Shown here piece by piece: positions 31,893 to 42,143 of a stretch of 64,000 nt of DNA. Each line of letters begins with the position of its first letter. Within the stretch, counting starts at the first letter, position 1. The notes under the pieces are model-generated. The model worked only from the letters and a program-made list of their open reading frames with translations. It did no database searches and was not told the origin of the DNA. This stretch comes from Lineus longissimus (Eukaryota > Nemertea > Pilidiophora > Heteronemertea > Lineidae): positions 6,718,756 to 6,782,755 of the forward strand of contig NC_088318.1 in NCBI RefSeq assembly GCF_910592395.1, in the 5' to 3' direction. The position numbers and the translations under genes were made by a program.

Positions 31893-32720
31893 ATGGCTGA
31901 TGTGGTGGCTTTGGATGATGGAATGCCGGGCGACCTGAGAACAGCTAAACGCGAGGCGCAGAATGGTTTCTATACATACTTGCGGAGGAGCCTACAACAG
32001 CACAGGAACATCGCCGTGCCAAGGACCGAGTTGAAGAAGCTGCAAGCCATCGCCTGTCACCATGCAATGGATGCTGGCCGCTGTATCACGGGAGTGATGA
32101 TAACCGGATTAAAGACCTTATTGGTCGCCACCAGAAGGATAAACCACTCAGTCTCGTTGACATACAGAGAGTAGAAGGCCAGATCAACGTGGTCCTTGAT
32201 GAGTTCGGAGGTATTCGCTCTGAAGTGTTGCTTCGCTTGCAGAGAATAAAGTCTGATTTGGTAGGGAATAGTGAGAAACCAGTGGTGCTTCTTGGGGACT
32301 CCATGTTTCTTCGATGCAACGCCAGGCGGGGCCTGATCTCGATGTGCCATTCGGGAGAGCGGGTGGAACAGCTGTTGGAAACGATGCGCCACATGAGACT
32401 GGATGCCAGTGCCATTGTTGTGACGCATGGCTTGAACCATACCCGTTCTTTCGAGAACCCTGGACCAGCCATTCAGGAGCTGTTCAAGGTGCTGAAGCGG
32501 CAGTGTTCCCAGCTCTATCACCTCCAGCCGCCTATTTCTCCGTCCCTAAACCAAAACGCCGCCCAGATGGAGAAGCGAGAAGCATTCAACCAGCTTTCGG
32601 CCCATCAGCCATCCGGCCATGGGCTTCGACGAGTTTGACCAGAGCGACCGATTCCATTATACGTCTGACGGGATGAATCGAGTGGTGGATTTCGTTCTAG
32701 GACACGTGCGTCGGACGTAG
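31893..32720 (+). CDS. Third ORF of gypsy B: SGNH-hydrolase-like protein, frameshifted
   Basis: The reading frame lies between pol and the 3' LTR, where env-like genes are found, but does not look like an envelope protein: no signal peptide or membrane segment is visible. The first part (31893 to about 32098) is alpha-helical and basic. After a one-base shift the frame carries PVVLLGDSMFLR (GDS at 32294-32302, the block I serine), then VVTHGLNHTRS (32426-32440, in the place of the GxND block). After a second shift near 32600 it gives SDRFHYTSDGMNRVVDF (DxxH at 32646-32657). Serine, asparagine and DxxH in this order and spacing are the SGNH/GDSL hydrolase signature. Total length is about 275 residues, near that of a single SGNH domain plus an N-terminal extension. 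Substrate unknown; two shifts make this copy inactive. Confidence 0.65.
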
Positions 32721-33064
32721 GGGAAGCGGAACCTCAGTGCCTACTCTTCTGGTCCGCATTGGTTCTCCAGAGATAGAGGGGGTAAGTGAATTTACCCGGC
32801 ACTGTTGGGGTCCCTTTCCCTAGCCCGCTGCTTCGGACGTACCTGTAGTAATTCGGAGGACCTTTTGTTTTTGGTGCATAATCAGGAGGACACTTAAATT
32901 TGTATCTTATCATTTGGAGGACATTCCAGTTGTAATCTGTACCGATTGTGTTTAGGATGGTTTCATTTTCTGTGTTTTATATTAATTTGGACTTTCAATG
33001 TTGGGCTTTGACCTTGAATTCTTTATGTGCACCCCATCCATGACGCTTTTTGTGGTGGGGATGG
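32721..33064 (+). other. Gypsy B 3' untranslated region with polypurine tract
   Basis: There is no coding potential. GTGGTGGGGATGG just before the 3' LTR is the likely polypurine tract. Confidence 0.55.
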
Positions 33065-33281
33065 TGTGGTGAGCGCACGCCGCAGGATTGTGTATAGTGG
33101 CCCTTTAAGGGTGGTACTTGGGGGTAGAAGCCGTCGCGAGTTGGGTGTGTGATATTGTTTTTGTGACCCGTTTCAAGACCGGCGGTCTAATTGCAATTGT
33201 CAGAGATAATAGTTACATTAAAAGCGTATAAGTCGCATACAAGTGTTGGGAAGTTTTGTGTTCAACCCCGTGTGTGTTCCA
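33065..33281 (+). repeat. 3' LTR of gypsy B
   Basis: 217 bp, TGTGGTGAGC to GTGTGTTCCA, followed by the CATA duplication. Confidence 0.92.
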
Positions 33282-33440
33282 CATAGAAGCCTGCCGAAGA
33301 AGGGCTAGAGACTGTGTATACTGGCCTGGCATCAATGCTGAGATAGCCGATTTGATCGAACAATGCGATACTTGCTGAAAATTCATGAGAAAGCAACAAA
33401 GGAGACACTACAACCACACCTGATACCCGATACTTTGATT
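33282..33440 (+). CDS. Gypsy A integrase zinc-finger fragment
   Basis: The frame resumes with EACRRRARDCVYWPGINAEI in pieces and the CDTC half of the HHCC finger (about 33365). Similarity fades after a block corresponding to KETLQPHLIPD. The catalytic core is absent. Confidence 0.6.
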
Positions 33441-33451
33441 CTCCTTGGCAT

Positions 33452-33670
33452 GATCTGCATGAGCCTAAATGATTCCGCCATGACTGAGAAGTCTAAGAAG
33501 AAAGCTCAAACAGAACGCACCACAGGGATTCGCTCCTTCTTTGTCGGCCACAAGCGCATCTGCCGTGACACATTCTTCTTCCTCATCGAAACGAGTAAGA
33601 ATGTCCTCACCCGATTAAAGAAGCACTATGAACAGAAAGGTCTTATGCCACCTGAGAAACATGCAGGTTA
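33452..33670 (+). CDS. Exon-like fragment of an unrecognised multicopy gene
   Basis: This frame encodes KSKKKAQTERTTGIRSFF, GHKRICRDTFFFL and KNVLTRLKKHYEQKGLMP, and ends at ATGCAG followed by GTTAGT, a good splice donor. From memory, an ICRxTFxFLxxxxKxxLxxxxxHYxxxGxxP pattern occurs in a multicopy invertebrate family associated with integrase-like domains, but this was not checked. It is fused in frame to the end of gypsy A by chance. No following exon was found. Confidence 0.35.
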
Positions 33671-34924
33671 GTTTTTGCCAGCAATTTTATGATGCTTAAA
33701 TGCAACTTGTTGTGTATTCTGTGTTACTTCCTACAAGTAACAATACATGTAAATGTAGTCTTTATCTTTGAAAGTTCATCTTATGTACAATATATGTGGG
33801 TTAAAAATTGGTTTCAAGAAATGTAGGTCTCAACACCCCTCCCCCCTCCCCCGCCCCAGAGGCGGAAGCGGGGTGGGTGGGGTCCTTAGAGGTTCGAAGT
33901 GTTAGCATCAACCCTTTCTGCAGTCATGATCACCAAGAATTTGCCAGTTGTTTTATGAGCAAACAGTTCATCAGGAAAGGCACAAGTTTGACCTCAAAAT
34001 GGCAGTTTTTCGATATTTTGATATTCTCAGAAAAAGTCAATATTGCCCCAAAATTTCGGTTTGGTCATGGTAAGAAACCATGAAATCTGAAAGGTTATGA
34101 TGTGTAGAATATCCTGACAAAAAATTGTTGGTGTACCTTCATAAAAAATGCTGGTTGCTAAGTAGTTTTGAAATACATATATCACAAATTTAAGCAAGAT
34201 TTTTGTCACTCCTTTTGTCACTCCTTTTCTCAGATAAAGAGGCCAGAAATAATGCTCCTTTCCCAAACTTCAAAATGCGATTTCTCAACCATTAATGGAC
34301 CGATTTTGAAAAAGTTTGCAGTTTTGGAAAGGATTCTTCACAGGCTATTAGAAAATGCAGAGAACTTAACTTTTTGAAATTAACCCAAAAGCCACATTTC
34401 GATGCAGCAGGTCACATATATAGAGTAAAGCAACTCTTCTGACAGTAAACAATATGGTGTCAAATCTACTATCTCTTTTCTCATAAGAAAGGATAAAGCA
34501 GAGCTGCCAATCCATTTCAGTTTTTTTTTTTACCAGAAACTCCATATTTTTCAGATTTTCAGGGGGTGAATTTGGAGTTTTTAGTTTTTCTTCACAACAA
34601 GTGCAATTCACCTCACTCCACTGATGGTGCAATGGAAACTAACTACGAAAATTACTTTTTCATGAAGTCTGTTTTCTTCTCATTACGGTACAGGCTTCAT
34701 AATCAAAACCAAGGGTCACGTCTCATGCATGTAGAAGAAATTTCAATAACAATACCATAAGCGCTGGCCTTTTTGTTGGTCTCGCACACACAAAATGAAT
34801 CACTCTTTGAATACACATGCACGCCATCATGTCCATAGAGTGCACAATGTAAGCAGTGAGCGAGACACTCCAGGATCAAAGAGGAATTGTGACAGACAGA
34901 GGATTCGGAGATGCAACAAAAAAA
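33671..34924. other. Noncoding sequence without recognised features
   Basis: A C-rich run is present at 33838-33856 and a short tandem TTTGTCACTCC at 34200-34230. No gene or known repeat was seen. Confidence 0.4.
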
Positions 34925-36052
34925 CGAAATGGCCAGGGCCATTGTGCTCACCTAATGTGGAGGAAAGATGGATAAAGAGCATGGTATTGTGTCATGTAGT
35001 GTTAGGTTGATGTAGGTCCAAGCAATTACAATTTCCCCAAAATGGCCAATTTACAGTACATTCGACCTCTGTGACCTTGAAAAGTAGGTCAAATCAAAGA
35101 AGACCCGGGTGACACATTAAATGGTTGTTAGAATTAGATGTACCTATGATATAAAATTGGTGCCAATCGGGCAAGTCATTACTAGGAATAATGGCATTTT
35201 GAAGAATTTAGGATTTGGCCCCCTCCCTGGAGGCCAAACGGCAAATCAGATCGCACCAAACTTCGGTACCTGAGATCACCTGACCAAGGGGTACATGTGT
35301 ACTTAATTTGTGATCAATAGTCATTGCAGTTAAGAAACGTGCCATAGTTACAGCCTGACGGCGAATTTACGCCATTTGACCTCTGTGACCTTGACAAGAA
35401 GGTCAAATTAAAAACCTGTGTGACATATACTGTATGGTGGTTAGATGTACCCATGATATCAAATTGGTGGCAATCGGGCAAGAAGTTAAGGAATAATCAC
35501 ATTTTTAAGGTTTTTGGATTTTGCCCCCTGGTGGTCAAGTGGTGAATCATATTGGACCAAACTTCGGTCCCTGAGATCACCTGACTAAGGGGTAAATGTG
35601 TACCAAATTTGGTATCAATAGTCATTGCAGTTTAGAAACGTGCCATCGTTACATCCTAACGGCCAATTTACACCATTTGACCTCTGTGACCTTGAAAAGG
35701 AGGTCAAATCAAAAACCCGGAGGATATATGATGCACCTTTGCTAGAAGTACCTACCATATTTTTTTCAAAATTTCCCGACTACTATTAAGGGAGATATTG
35801 CATATTTTCACTTTTAACGTTTGGCCCCCTGGTGGCCAAACCATGAAACGAATCGGACCGAAACATGGTCTCCAAGGTGTCATTACATAAGGGTACATGT
35901 GTCCCAAGTTTCAACTCAATAGCTCTAATAGTTACGAAACGTGCCCTGCAAACGGACGACGGACGACGACGACGACGACGACGACGACGTCGACGACGGA
36001 CGACGGACGCCACGGTATGGGATAAGCTCACCTCTGCTAAGAGGTGAGCTAA
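34925..36052 (+). mobile_element. Pearl/Helentron-like element, copy 4
   Basis: 1128 bp; it starts CGAAATGG (one change from the usual TGAAATGG) and ends GAGCTAA. It has three core units and an (ACG)n tail (about 35957-36007). It is the first of three copies in the same orientation separated by only 108 and 87 bp. Confidence 0.85.
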
Positions 36053-36160
36053 TTAACCCTTCATCGCCAGAATGCGGATTTTTTTGCAGGGAGTTTTTGA
36101 CTTTTTGGGTGAAAACTGGAGCAACTCCGCTAAAACCGCAGGGGTTGGCAGCTTTGATAA

Positions 36161-37275
36161 TGAAATGGCCAGGGCCATTGTGCTCACCTAATGTGGAGGA
36201 AAGATGGATAAAGAGCATGGTATTGTGTCATGTAGTGTTAGGTTTGATGTAGGTCCAAGCAATTACAATTTCCCCAAAATGGCCAATTTACAGTACATTC
36301 GACCTCTGTGACCTTGAAAAGTAGGTCAAATCAAAGAAGACCCGGGTGACACATTGAATGGTTGTTAGAATTAGATGTACCTATGATATAAAATTGGTGC
36401 CAATCGGACAAGTCATTACTAGGAATAATGGCATTTTGAAGAATTTAGGATTTGGCCCCCTCCCTGGAGGCCAAACGGCAAATCAGATTGCACCAAACTT
36501 CGGTACCTGAGATCACCTGACCAAGGGGTACATGTGTACTTAATTTGTGATCAATAGTCATTGCAGTTAGGAAACGTGCCATAGTTACGGCCTGACGGCG
36601 AATTTACGCCATTTGACCTCTGTGACCTTGACAAGAAGGTCAAATTAAAAACCTGTGTGACATATACTGTATGGTGGTTAAATGTACCCATGATATCAAA
36701 TTGGTGGCAATCGGGCAAGAAGTTAAGGAATAATCACATTTTTAAGGTTTTTGGATTTTGCCCCCTGGTGGTCAAGTGGTGAATCATATTGGACCAAACT
36801 TCGGTCCCTGAGATCACCTGACTAAGGGGTAAATGTGTACCAAATTTGGTATCAATAGTCATTGCAGTTTAGAAACGTGCCATCGTTACATCCTAACGGC
36901 CAATTTACACCATTTGACCTCTGTGACCTTGAAAAGGAGGTCAAATCAAAAACCCGGAGGATATATGATGCACCTTTGCTAGAAGTACCTACCATATTTT
37001 TTTCAAAATTTCCCGACTACTATTAAGGGAGATATTGCATATTTTCACTTTTAACGTTTGGCCCCCTGGTGGCCAAACCATGAAACAAATCGGACCGAAA
37101 CTTGGTCTCCAAGGTGTCATTACATAAGGGTACATGTGTATCAAGTTTCAACTCAATAGCTCTAACAGTTACGAAACGTGCCCTGCTAACGGACGACGGA
37201 CGACGACGACGACGGACGACGGACGACTGAAGCCACGGTATGGGATAAGCTCACCACTGCTAAGAGGTGAGCTAA
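36161..37275 (+). mobile_element. Pearl/Helentron-like element, copy 5
   Basis: 1115 bp, with a short (ACG)n tail (about 37196-37226). The 3' hairpin has one mismatch (CACCACTGCTAAGAGGTG). Confidence 0.85.
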
Positions 37276-37362
37276 AAATGAGGGCTGGTAGATGATAAGT
37301 TTGCCAAGGGAAAACTATATTTGGTCTGAAATGACAATAAATTCCTGAACAGAGCATACTGC

Positions 37363-38474
37363 AAAAATGGCCAGGGCCATTGTGCTCACCTAATGTGGAG
37401 GAAAGATGGATAAAGAGCATGGTATTGTGTCATGTAGTGTTAGGTTTGATGTAGGTCCAAGCAATTACAATTTCCCCAAAATGGCCAATTTACAGTACAT
37501 TCGACCTCTGTGACCTTGAAAAGTAGGTCAAATCAAAGAAGACCCGGTTGACACATTGAATGGTTGTTAGAATTAGATGTACCTATGATATAAAATTGGT
37601 GACAATCGGGGAAGTCATTACTAGGAATAATGGCATTTTGAAGAATTTAGGATTTGGCCCCCTCCCTGGAGGCCAAACGGCAAATCAGATCGCACCAAAC
37701 TTCGGTACCTGAGATCACCTGACCAAGGGGTACATGTGTACTTAATTTGTGATCAATAGTCATTGCAGTTAAGAAACGTGCCATAGTTACGGCCTGACGG
37801 CGAATTAACGCCATTTGACCTCTGTAACCTTGACAAGAAGGTCAAATTAAAAACCTGTGACATATACTGTATGGTGGTTAGATGTACCCATGATATCAAA
37901 TTGGTGGCAATCGGGCAAGAAGTTAAGGAATAATCACATTTTTAAGGTTTTTGGATTTTGCCCCCTGGTGGTCAAGTGGTGAATCATATTGGACCAAACT
38001 TCGATCCCTGAGATCACCTGACTAAGGGGTAAATGTGTACCAAATTTGATATCAATAGTCATTGCAGTTTAGAAACGTGCCATCGTTACATCCTAACGGC
38101 CAATTTACACCATTTGACCTCTGTGACCTTGAAAAGGAGGTCAAATCAAAAACCCGGATGATATATGATGCACCTTTGCTAGAAGTACCTACCATATTTT
38201 TTTCAAAATTTCCCGACTACTATTAAGGGAGATATTGCATATTTTCACTTTTAACGTTTGGCCCCCTGGTGGCCAAACCATGAAACGAATCGGACCGAAA
38301 CTTAGTCTCCAAGGTGTCATTCCATAAGGGTACATGTGTACCAAGTTTCAACTCAATAGCTCTAACAGTTACGAAACGTGCCCTGCTAACGGACGACGGA
38401 CGACGACGACGACGACGACGGACGACGGACGCCACGGTATGGGATAAGCTCACCTCTGCTAAGAGGTGAGCTAA
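37363..38474 (+). mobile_element. Pearl/Helentron-like element, copy 6
   Basis: 1112 bp. The first bases read AAAAATGG, so the extreme 5' end is mutated or slightly truncated. The (ACG)n tail is at about 38396-38430. Confidence 0.85.
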
Positions 38475-38674
38475 AAACGATTTCAGATATTGGACTAAGC
38501 AACTGTGACACCATTTTGAAAAATGAAATTCGAAAAAAAGAGAAAATTAGTTGATTTTTGACAGCTGGTTCAATCAGTACATTAAAGAATCTATTTGTGG
38601 TCTTCTATTCAACGATATTGGTCCTTGACACACTTTGCAGCAGAATTTTTTATTCAGAAATCTATAGCACCAAT

Positions 38675-38743
38675 TTACAGTGGCATTCCATCTGTTCCAA
38701 GAAGATTCGGCCCATTTTCAAGCACCTGAGGACCAGGTCCATC
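38675..38743 (-). CDS. MVD last exon
   Basis: 69 bp. After TTTACTTTCAG the frame reads DGPGPQVLENGPNLLGTDG and ends MPL-stop (TAA at 38675-38677). It matches the conserved C-terminus of animal MVD. Confidence 0.85.
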   Translation of the reverse strand, partial: DGPGPQVLENGPNLLGTDGMPL

Positions 38744-39055
38744 CTGAAAGTAAAAAATTAGATATATCAGTAAGTGGGGCAGAAAAACGCCCAGTGCAAT
38801 CACCGGACAAATATAAGTAGCTGAATCATATCCTGACCAAAGTGTGGTTGTATTGAGTCTAGAAACCCACGTGATGAATCGTGTAGGCTTATGTAAGACC
38901 ACAAAAATATTGTGTTGAGCACTGAGCGTAAACTATATATGACTATGCTTGACTCCACAACTATGCTCGACTCGACAATCAGAGGTAATTCAAAAACGAT
39001 GTAACTCATCATTCAATGAAATAATGCCAAGACAGATAAGGTATTCATTACTGAC

Positions 39056-39120
39056 CTTGGTTTGTTTGATATACTTAATAGGACCAGTCTGCGTTTCCAG
39101 CTTGACTTTGTTTACAATAT
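39056..39120 (-). CDS. MVD exon encoding the GPIKYI strand
   Basis: 65 bp between TTCATATTTCAG and AAG-GTCAGT. The frame reads IVNKVKLETQTGPIKYIKQT, corresponding to the GG(V/I)KYII segment before the C-terminus. Its phase does not join directly to the exon at 39737-39894, so a small exon may be missing between them or an indel is present. Confidence 0.75.
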
Positions 39121-39736
39121 CTGAAATATGAAGAAAATTTTTTTCAGAAAATAGATTAGTTAAAGAAACTTCCATTTCAATGTCGGAACTGAAAAGGTCA
39201 CCTGATGTGAAAAACTAATCAAGAACGTTTCAGTAAAGATTATTGCAGCTTAAGATTGCTTAACCTCTTGACTACCTTCAAAACCGTTCCATACCGGGGG
39301 CTTTTTGGGTATTATTGTGCAGCCACGTGCATGTGGCAAAACCTCCGTCTTCGCCGTCACCGCAGCACCATCTATATGACTTAGTTCAAGTTGGTGGGTA
39401 GCAGACGACATGCCTGCATCACTATACACCAGCACAGCCGAGCCAGATCATACCAAACAATAGCGACTGCTCAAGCGGTAGGCGGTAAACACGTGTATTT
39501 GATTGTGACCGCTATAGCGGTCGGCGGTAATAAAGATATTAAGCTATGTTCATTTGCAGGGAAAGCTCCACTGAATGAGGGCTTTGACTGCACGAGCAGG
39601 CCCGCTGCAAAAATACAGTACCCTTTGTTGGTCAAAACTGGGAGACAGATATCCAGGTTGGTTGGGTGACTGGTTGACCAAGGCAAACAAGATGGCGGCC
39701 ACTACGAATACACCATGAAAGGGAAACGATTTTTAC

Positions 39737-39894
39737 CTTTTTCAGGTGAATATATTCATCTGATGGATTGGTGATGTAACATTCGCCATTTGACAGTGGG
39801 AAGAAATGTTGTAGGAGGACATAAGGAAGTGTGAGACATGTTCATCCAGCGTGTAGATACAGGCATTGGGACCGGCATCAAACGTATAGGCAAT
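39737..39894 (-). CDS. MVD exon with the FDAGPNA motif, frameshifted
   Basis: 158 bp between TTGTTGCAG and AAG-GTAAAA. It begins IAYTFDAGPNACIYTLDEHV, where the aspartate of FDAGPN is the catalytic residue in the family. The best continuation (YVLLQHFFPLSNGE) is in another frame, so there is a frameshift at about 39815-39838. Confidence 0.8.
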
Positions 39895-39913
39895 CTGCAA
39901 CAAATAAAGGCTT

Positions 39914-41416
39914 AAAGGTCACCTGAAACACTTTTTAAATCAGGAAAAAACAAACTGATGATGTACATTGTGCTGTACTGAAATAAAGTGTTTTATGGTT
40001 TCATGCCTATATTTTAAAATTTTACATTCACATGTTACCTAAATGTACGGTGGCTGGGAAAGGACATCGAAAAAAAAAAATTCTCGGCGGGACGACTTAT
40101 TATCGCGGGGGGACGACTTATTATCTCGGGGGGACGACTAAGTAAGACGGGGGGACGACTTAGTAAGTCGGGGGACGACTTAGTAAGTCGGGGGGACGAC
40201 TTATTATCTCGGGGGACGACTTATTATCTCGGGGGGACGACTTATTAAGTCGGGGGGACGACTTAGTAAGTCGGGGGGACGACTTATTATCTCGGGGGGA
40301 CGACTTATTAAGTCGGGGGGACGACTTATTAAGTCAGGGGGACGACTTATGAAAGCGAGGGCGAGGCCTGGCTGTGACTGTCTCATCTCTCTCGCCATGT
40401 TGTCAACACGGTGGAGCAGCCAGGACCGATTCGGCCTGGCTGTGACTTTCTCATCTCTCTCACCATGTTTAGTTGACAACTTGGCAGAGCAGCCAAGACT
40501 GATTTGGCCTGGCTGTGACTGCCTCATCTCTCTCACTATAATTATTGTCAACTACGTTGTAAACATAATGCTCAAAATTGATTCATGAAAAAGGCAGTAG
40601 GGCAATATTATTATTAAGTTGTCAACATGGTGAGAGAGATGAGGAAGTCACAGCCAGGCCGAATCAGTCCTGGCTGCTCCACCGTGTTGACAACATGACG
40701 AGAGTGATGAGACAGTCACAGCCAGGCCGCATCAGTCTTCGCCGCACTGCCTAGTTATTGATATGGCGAGAGAGATGAGACAGTCACAGCCAGGCCTCGC
40801 CCTCGCTTTCATAAGTCGTCCCCCCCGACTTAATAAGTCGTCCCCCCGAGATAATAAGTCGTCCCCCCGAGATAATAAGTCGTCCCCCCGACTTAATAAG
40901 TCGTCCCCCCGAGATAATAAGTCGTCCCCCCCGACTTACTAAGTCGTCCCCCCGACTTACTAGGTCGTCCCCCCGAGATAATAAGTCGTCCCCCCCGACA
41001 TAATAAGTCGTCCCCTCGACTTAATAAGTCGTCCCCCCCGACATAATAAGTCGTCCCCCCGACTTACTAAGTCGTCCCCCCGACTTACTAAGTCGTCCCC
41101 CCAAGATAATAAGTCGTCCCGCCGAGAATTTTTTTTTTTCGATGTCCTTTCCCAGCCACCGTATAAATGTGTATACCTGTGACAAGGTAATTAGAATATA
41201 AGCATGCAACTATCAAAACTTTATTACGGAACAGCACAATGAACATCATTAATTTGTTCTTCCTGCACCACCTGGAATGTTTGAATTACATACTGCTATA
41301 ACTTTAAGATGAGTAGTTTGATTTTTATGTGGTTTTCACACATGTGTTTCTTATGTTATGCCCTATTATTTATACCCAAAGTTAACATTTTTATAAAATT
41401 GTTTCAGGTGACCTTT
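39914..41416. mobile_element. TIR element containing a nested foldback element
   Basis: Perfect 16-bp inverted ends AAAGGTCACCTGAAAC and GTTTCAGGTGACCTTT, continuing as a weaker inverted match for about 20 more bases. It lies in an MVD intron. Most of its length is the palindrome at 40046-41163. No coding sequence. The flank reads TT on the left and GAA on the right, so no clean target duplication is present. Confidence 0.6.
40046..41163. mobile_element. 1.1-kb foldback element built of short tandem arrays
   Basis: A palindrome whose outer ends are TACGGTGGCTGGGAAAGGAC and its complement. Each arm has a run of about 10 A or T, then an array of roughly 20-21-bp units (GGGGGGACGACTTATTATCTC with the variant ending ...TTAGTAAGTC), then 60-70-bp modules containing GGCCTGGCTGTGACTGTCTC and GTTGTCAACA. 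A short unique loop is at about 40560-40610. A TAAATG direct repeat abuts both ends and is the likely target duplication. The architecture is that of Drosophila FB-like foldback elements. Confidence 0.8.
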
Positions 41417-42025
41417 GAACACTATACACGCTATCCTCTGTTTGGCCAATATCTCTGCCTCATATTCAATGGCCATCCGTGCGATAGATATCTGTATCTG
41501 TTGAAACATCACCTACTGTTTTTCTGAATGCACCAGATACATCCACTGTCTGAGTTATTTAACATTGCTGTTATGACATCCAACAAGAAAAAAACTTAAT
41601 GACTAAACAATTGCCTAAAACTGTGACAGTTTTAAAATGCATCCCTTCCGTGGTGGACTGTTACCAAATATATTGCGGGGATAAAAAATGTTAACTTAGA
41701 TCATCAAAATTCATAGAGCAGCGTCTAGTTTCAATACCGGTACAAAATAAAATTAAAGAAAAACATTTTGTTGATTTTAGTTGCATTTTCTCCGGCCACT
41801 GCATCATCAGAATGTGTCGAATAAAGTAACTGAAGTACACCCAACAAAAATTATTCTACCTTGAATGCCATACAGTGACTATTTTCTTGGTCCAAAACAT
41901 GCTAATTTATGCGTTTGGTCACTTTGTGTTATGAAACTTAGAAAGAAATTTGCCTGTACTTCAAAAAGTCCTTTCAAGACTACTTCACCAGTCTTGTAGG
42001 ATACGCAAGAACTTAGACCACCTAC

Positions 42026-42143
42026 CTTACTGGAGCCAATCATTATAGGAGTGTACAAGATGGACGATAGCTTTGGATGTATCGTTCATGTAGTATATTG
42101 GAGGGTACGTGTCTTGGCATATGGCATGGAATTAGTTACTCTC
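42026..42143 (-). CDS. MVD exon with the SNQFH region, carrying a stop codon and an extra base
   Basis: 118 bp between TTTGTTGCAG and TAAG-GTAGGT. It reads ESN[20 protein letters not shown] then [10 protein letters not shown]. In MVD this is (D)SNQFHA..., so TAA replaces CAA or CAG at 42132-42134. The neighbouring exons are in phase 0, so the exon should be a multiple of three; it is one base too long, and reading on to GSSK needs a shift near 42040. Confidence 0.8.

Larger units (their letters stand above)
27543..33281 (+). mobile_element. Gypsy B: Ty3/gypsy LTR retrotransposon with a third ORF, internally deleted
   Basis: 5739 bp with two 217-bp LTRs (six differences, about 97 percent identical) and a perfect CATA target duplication (27539-27542 and 33282-33285). 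Inside are a PBS, gag, RT, RNase H, integrase and an extra reading frame downstream of pol. The gag end, protease and RT N-terminus are missing: the gag frame runs directly into the RT palm near 28985. It is inserted in the integrase of gypsy A. Confidence 0.9.
5139..33440 (+). mobile_element. Gypsy A: old Ty3/gypsy retrotransposon split by at least four later insertions
   Basis: About 3.5 kb of this element remains, in five blocks: 5139-6378 (5' LTR, leader, gag), 14025-14338 (end of gag and first half of protease), 19816-21247 (rest of protease, RT, RNase H), 27164-27542 (tether and start of integrase) and 33282-33440 (zinc-finger part of integrase). The gaps are filled by a BEL/Pao element, gypsy C, a LINE and gypsy B. 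Protein order is that of Ty3/gypsy. The protein reading resumes across each insertion, apart from small frameshifts, so the blocks are parts of one original copy. The 3' part of the integrase and the 3' LTR are missing: similarity stops near 33440. Confidence 0.8.

Noticed and set aside
40046-41163. CRISPR-like or coding repeat (ISRPPDL-type ORF)
   Set aside because: The short units are G-rich arrays in a palindrome; the repetitive peptide is a by-product of the 20-21-bp period.
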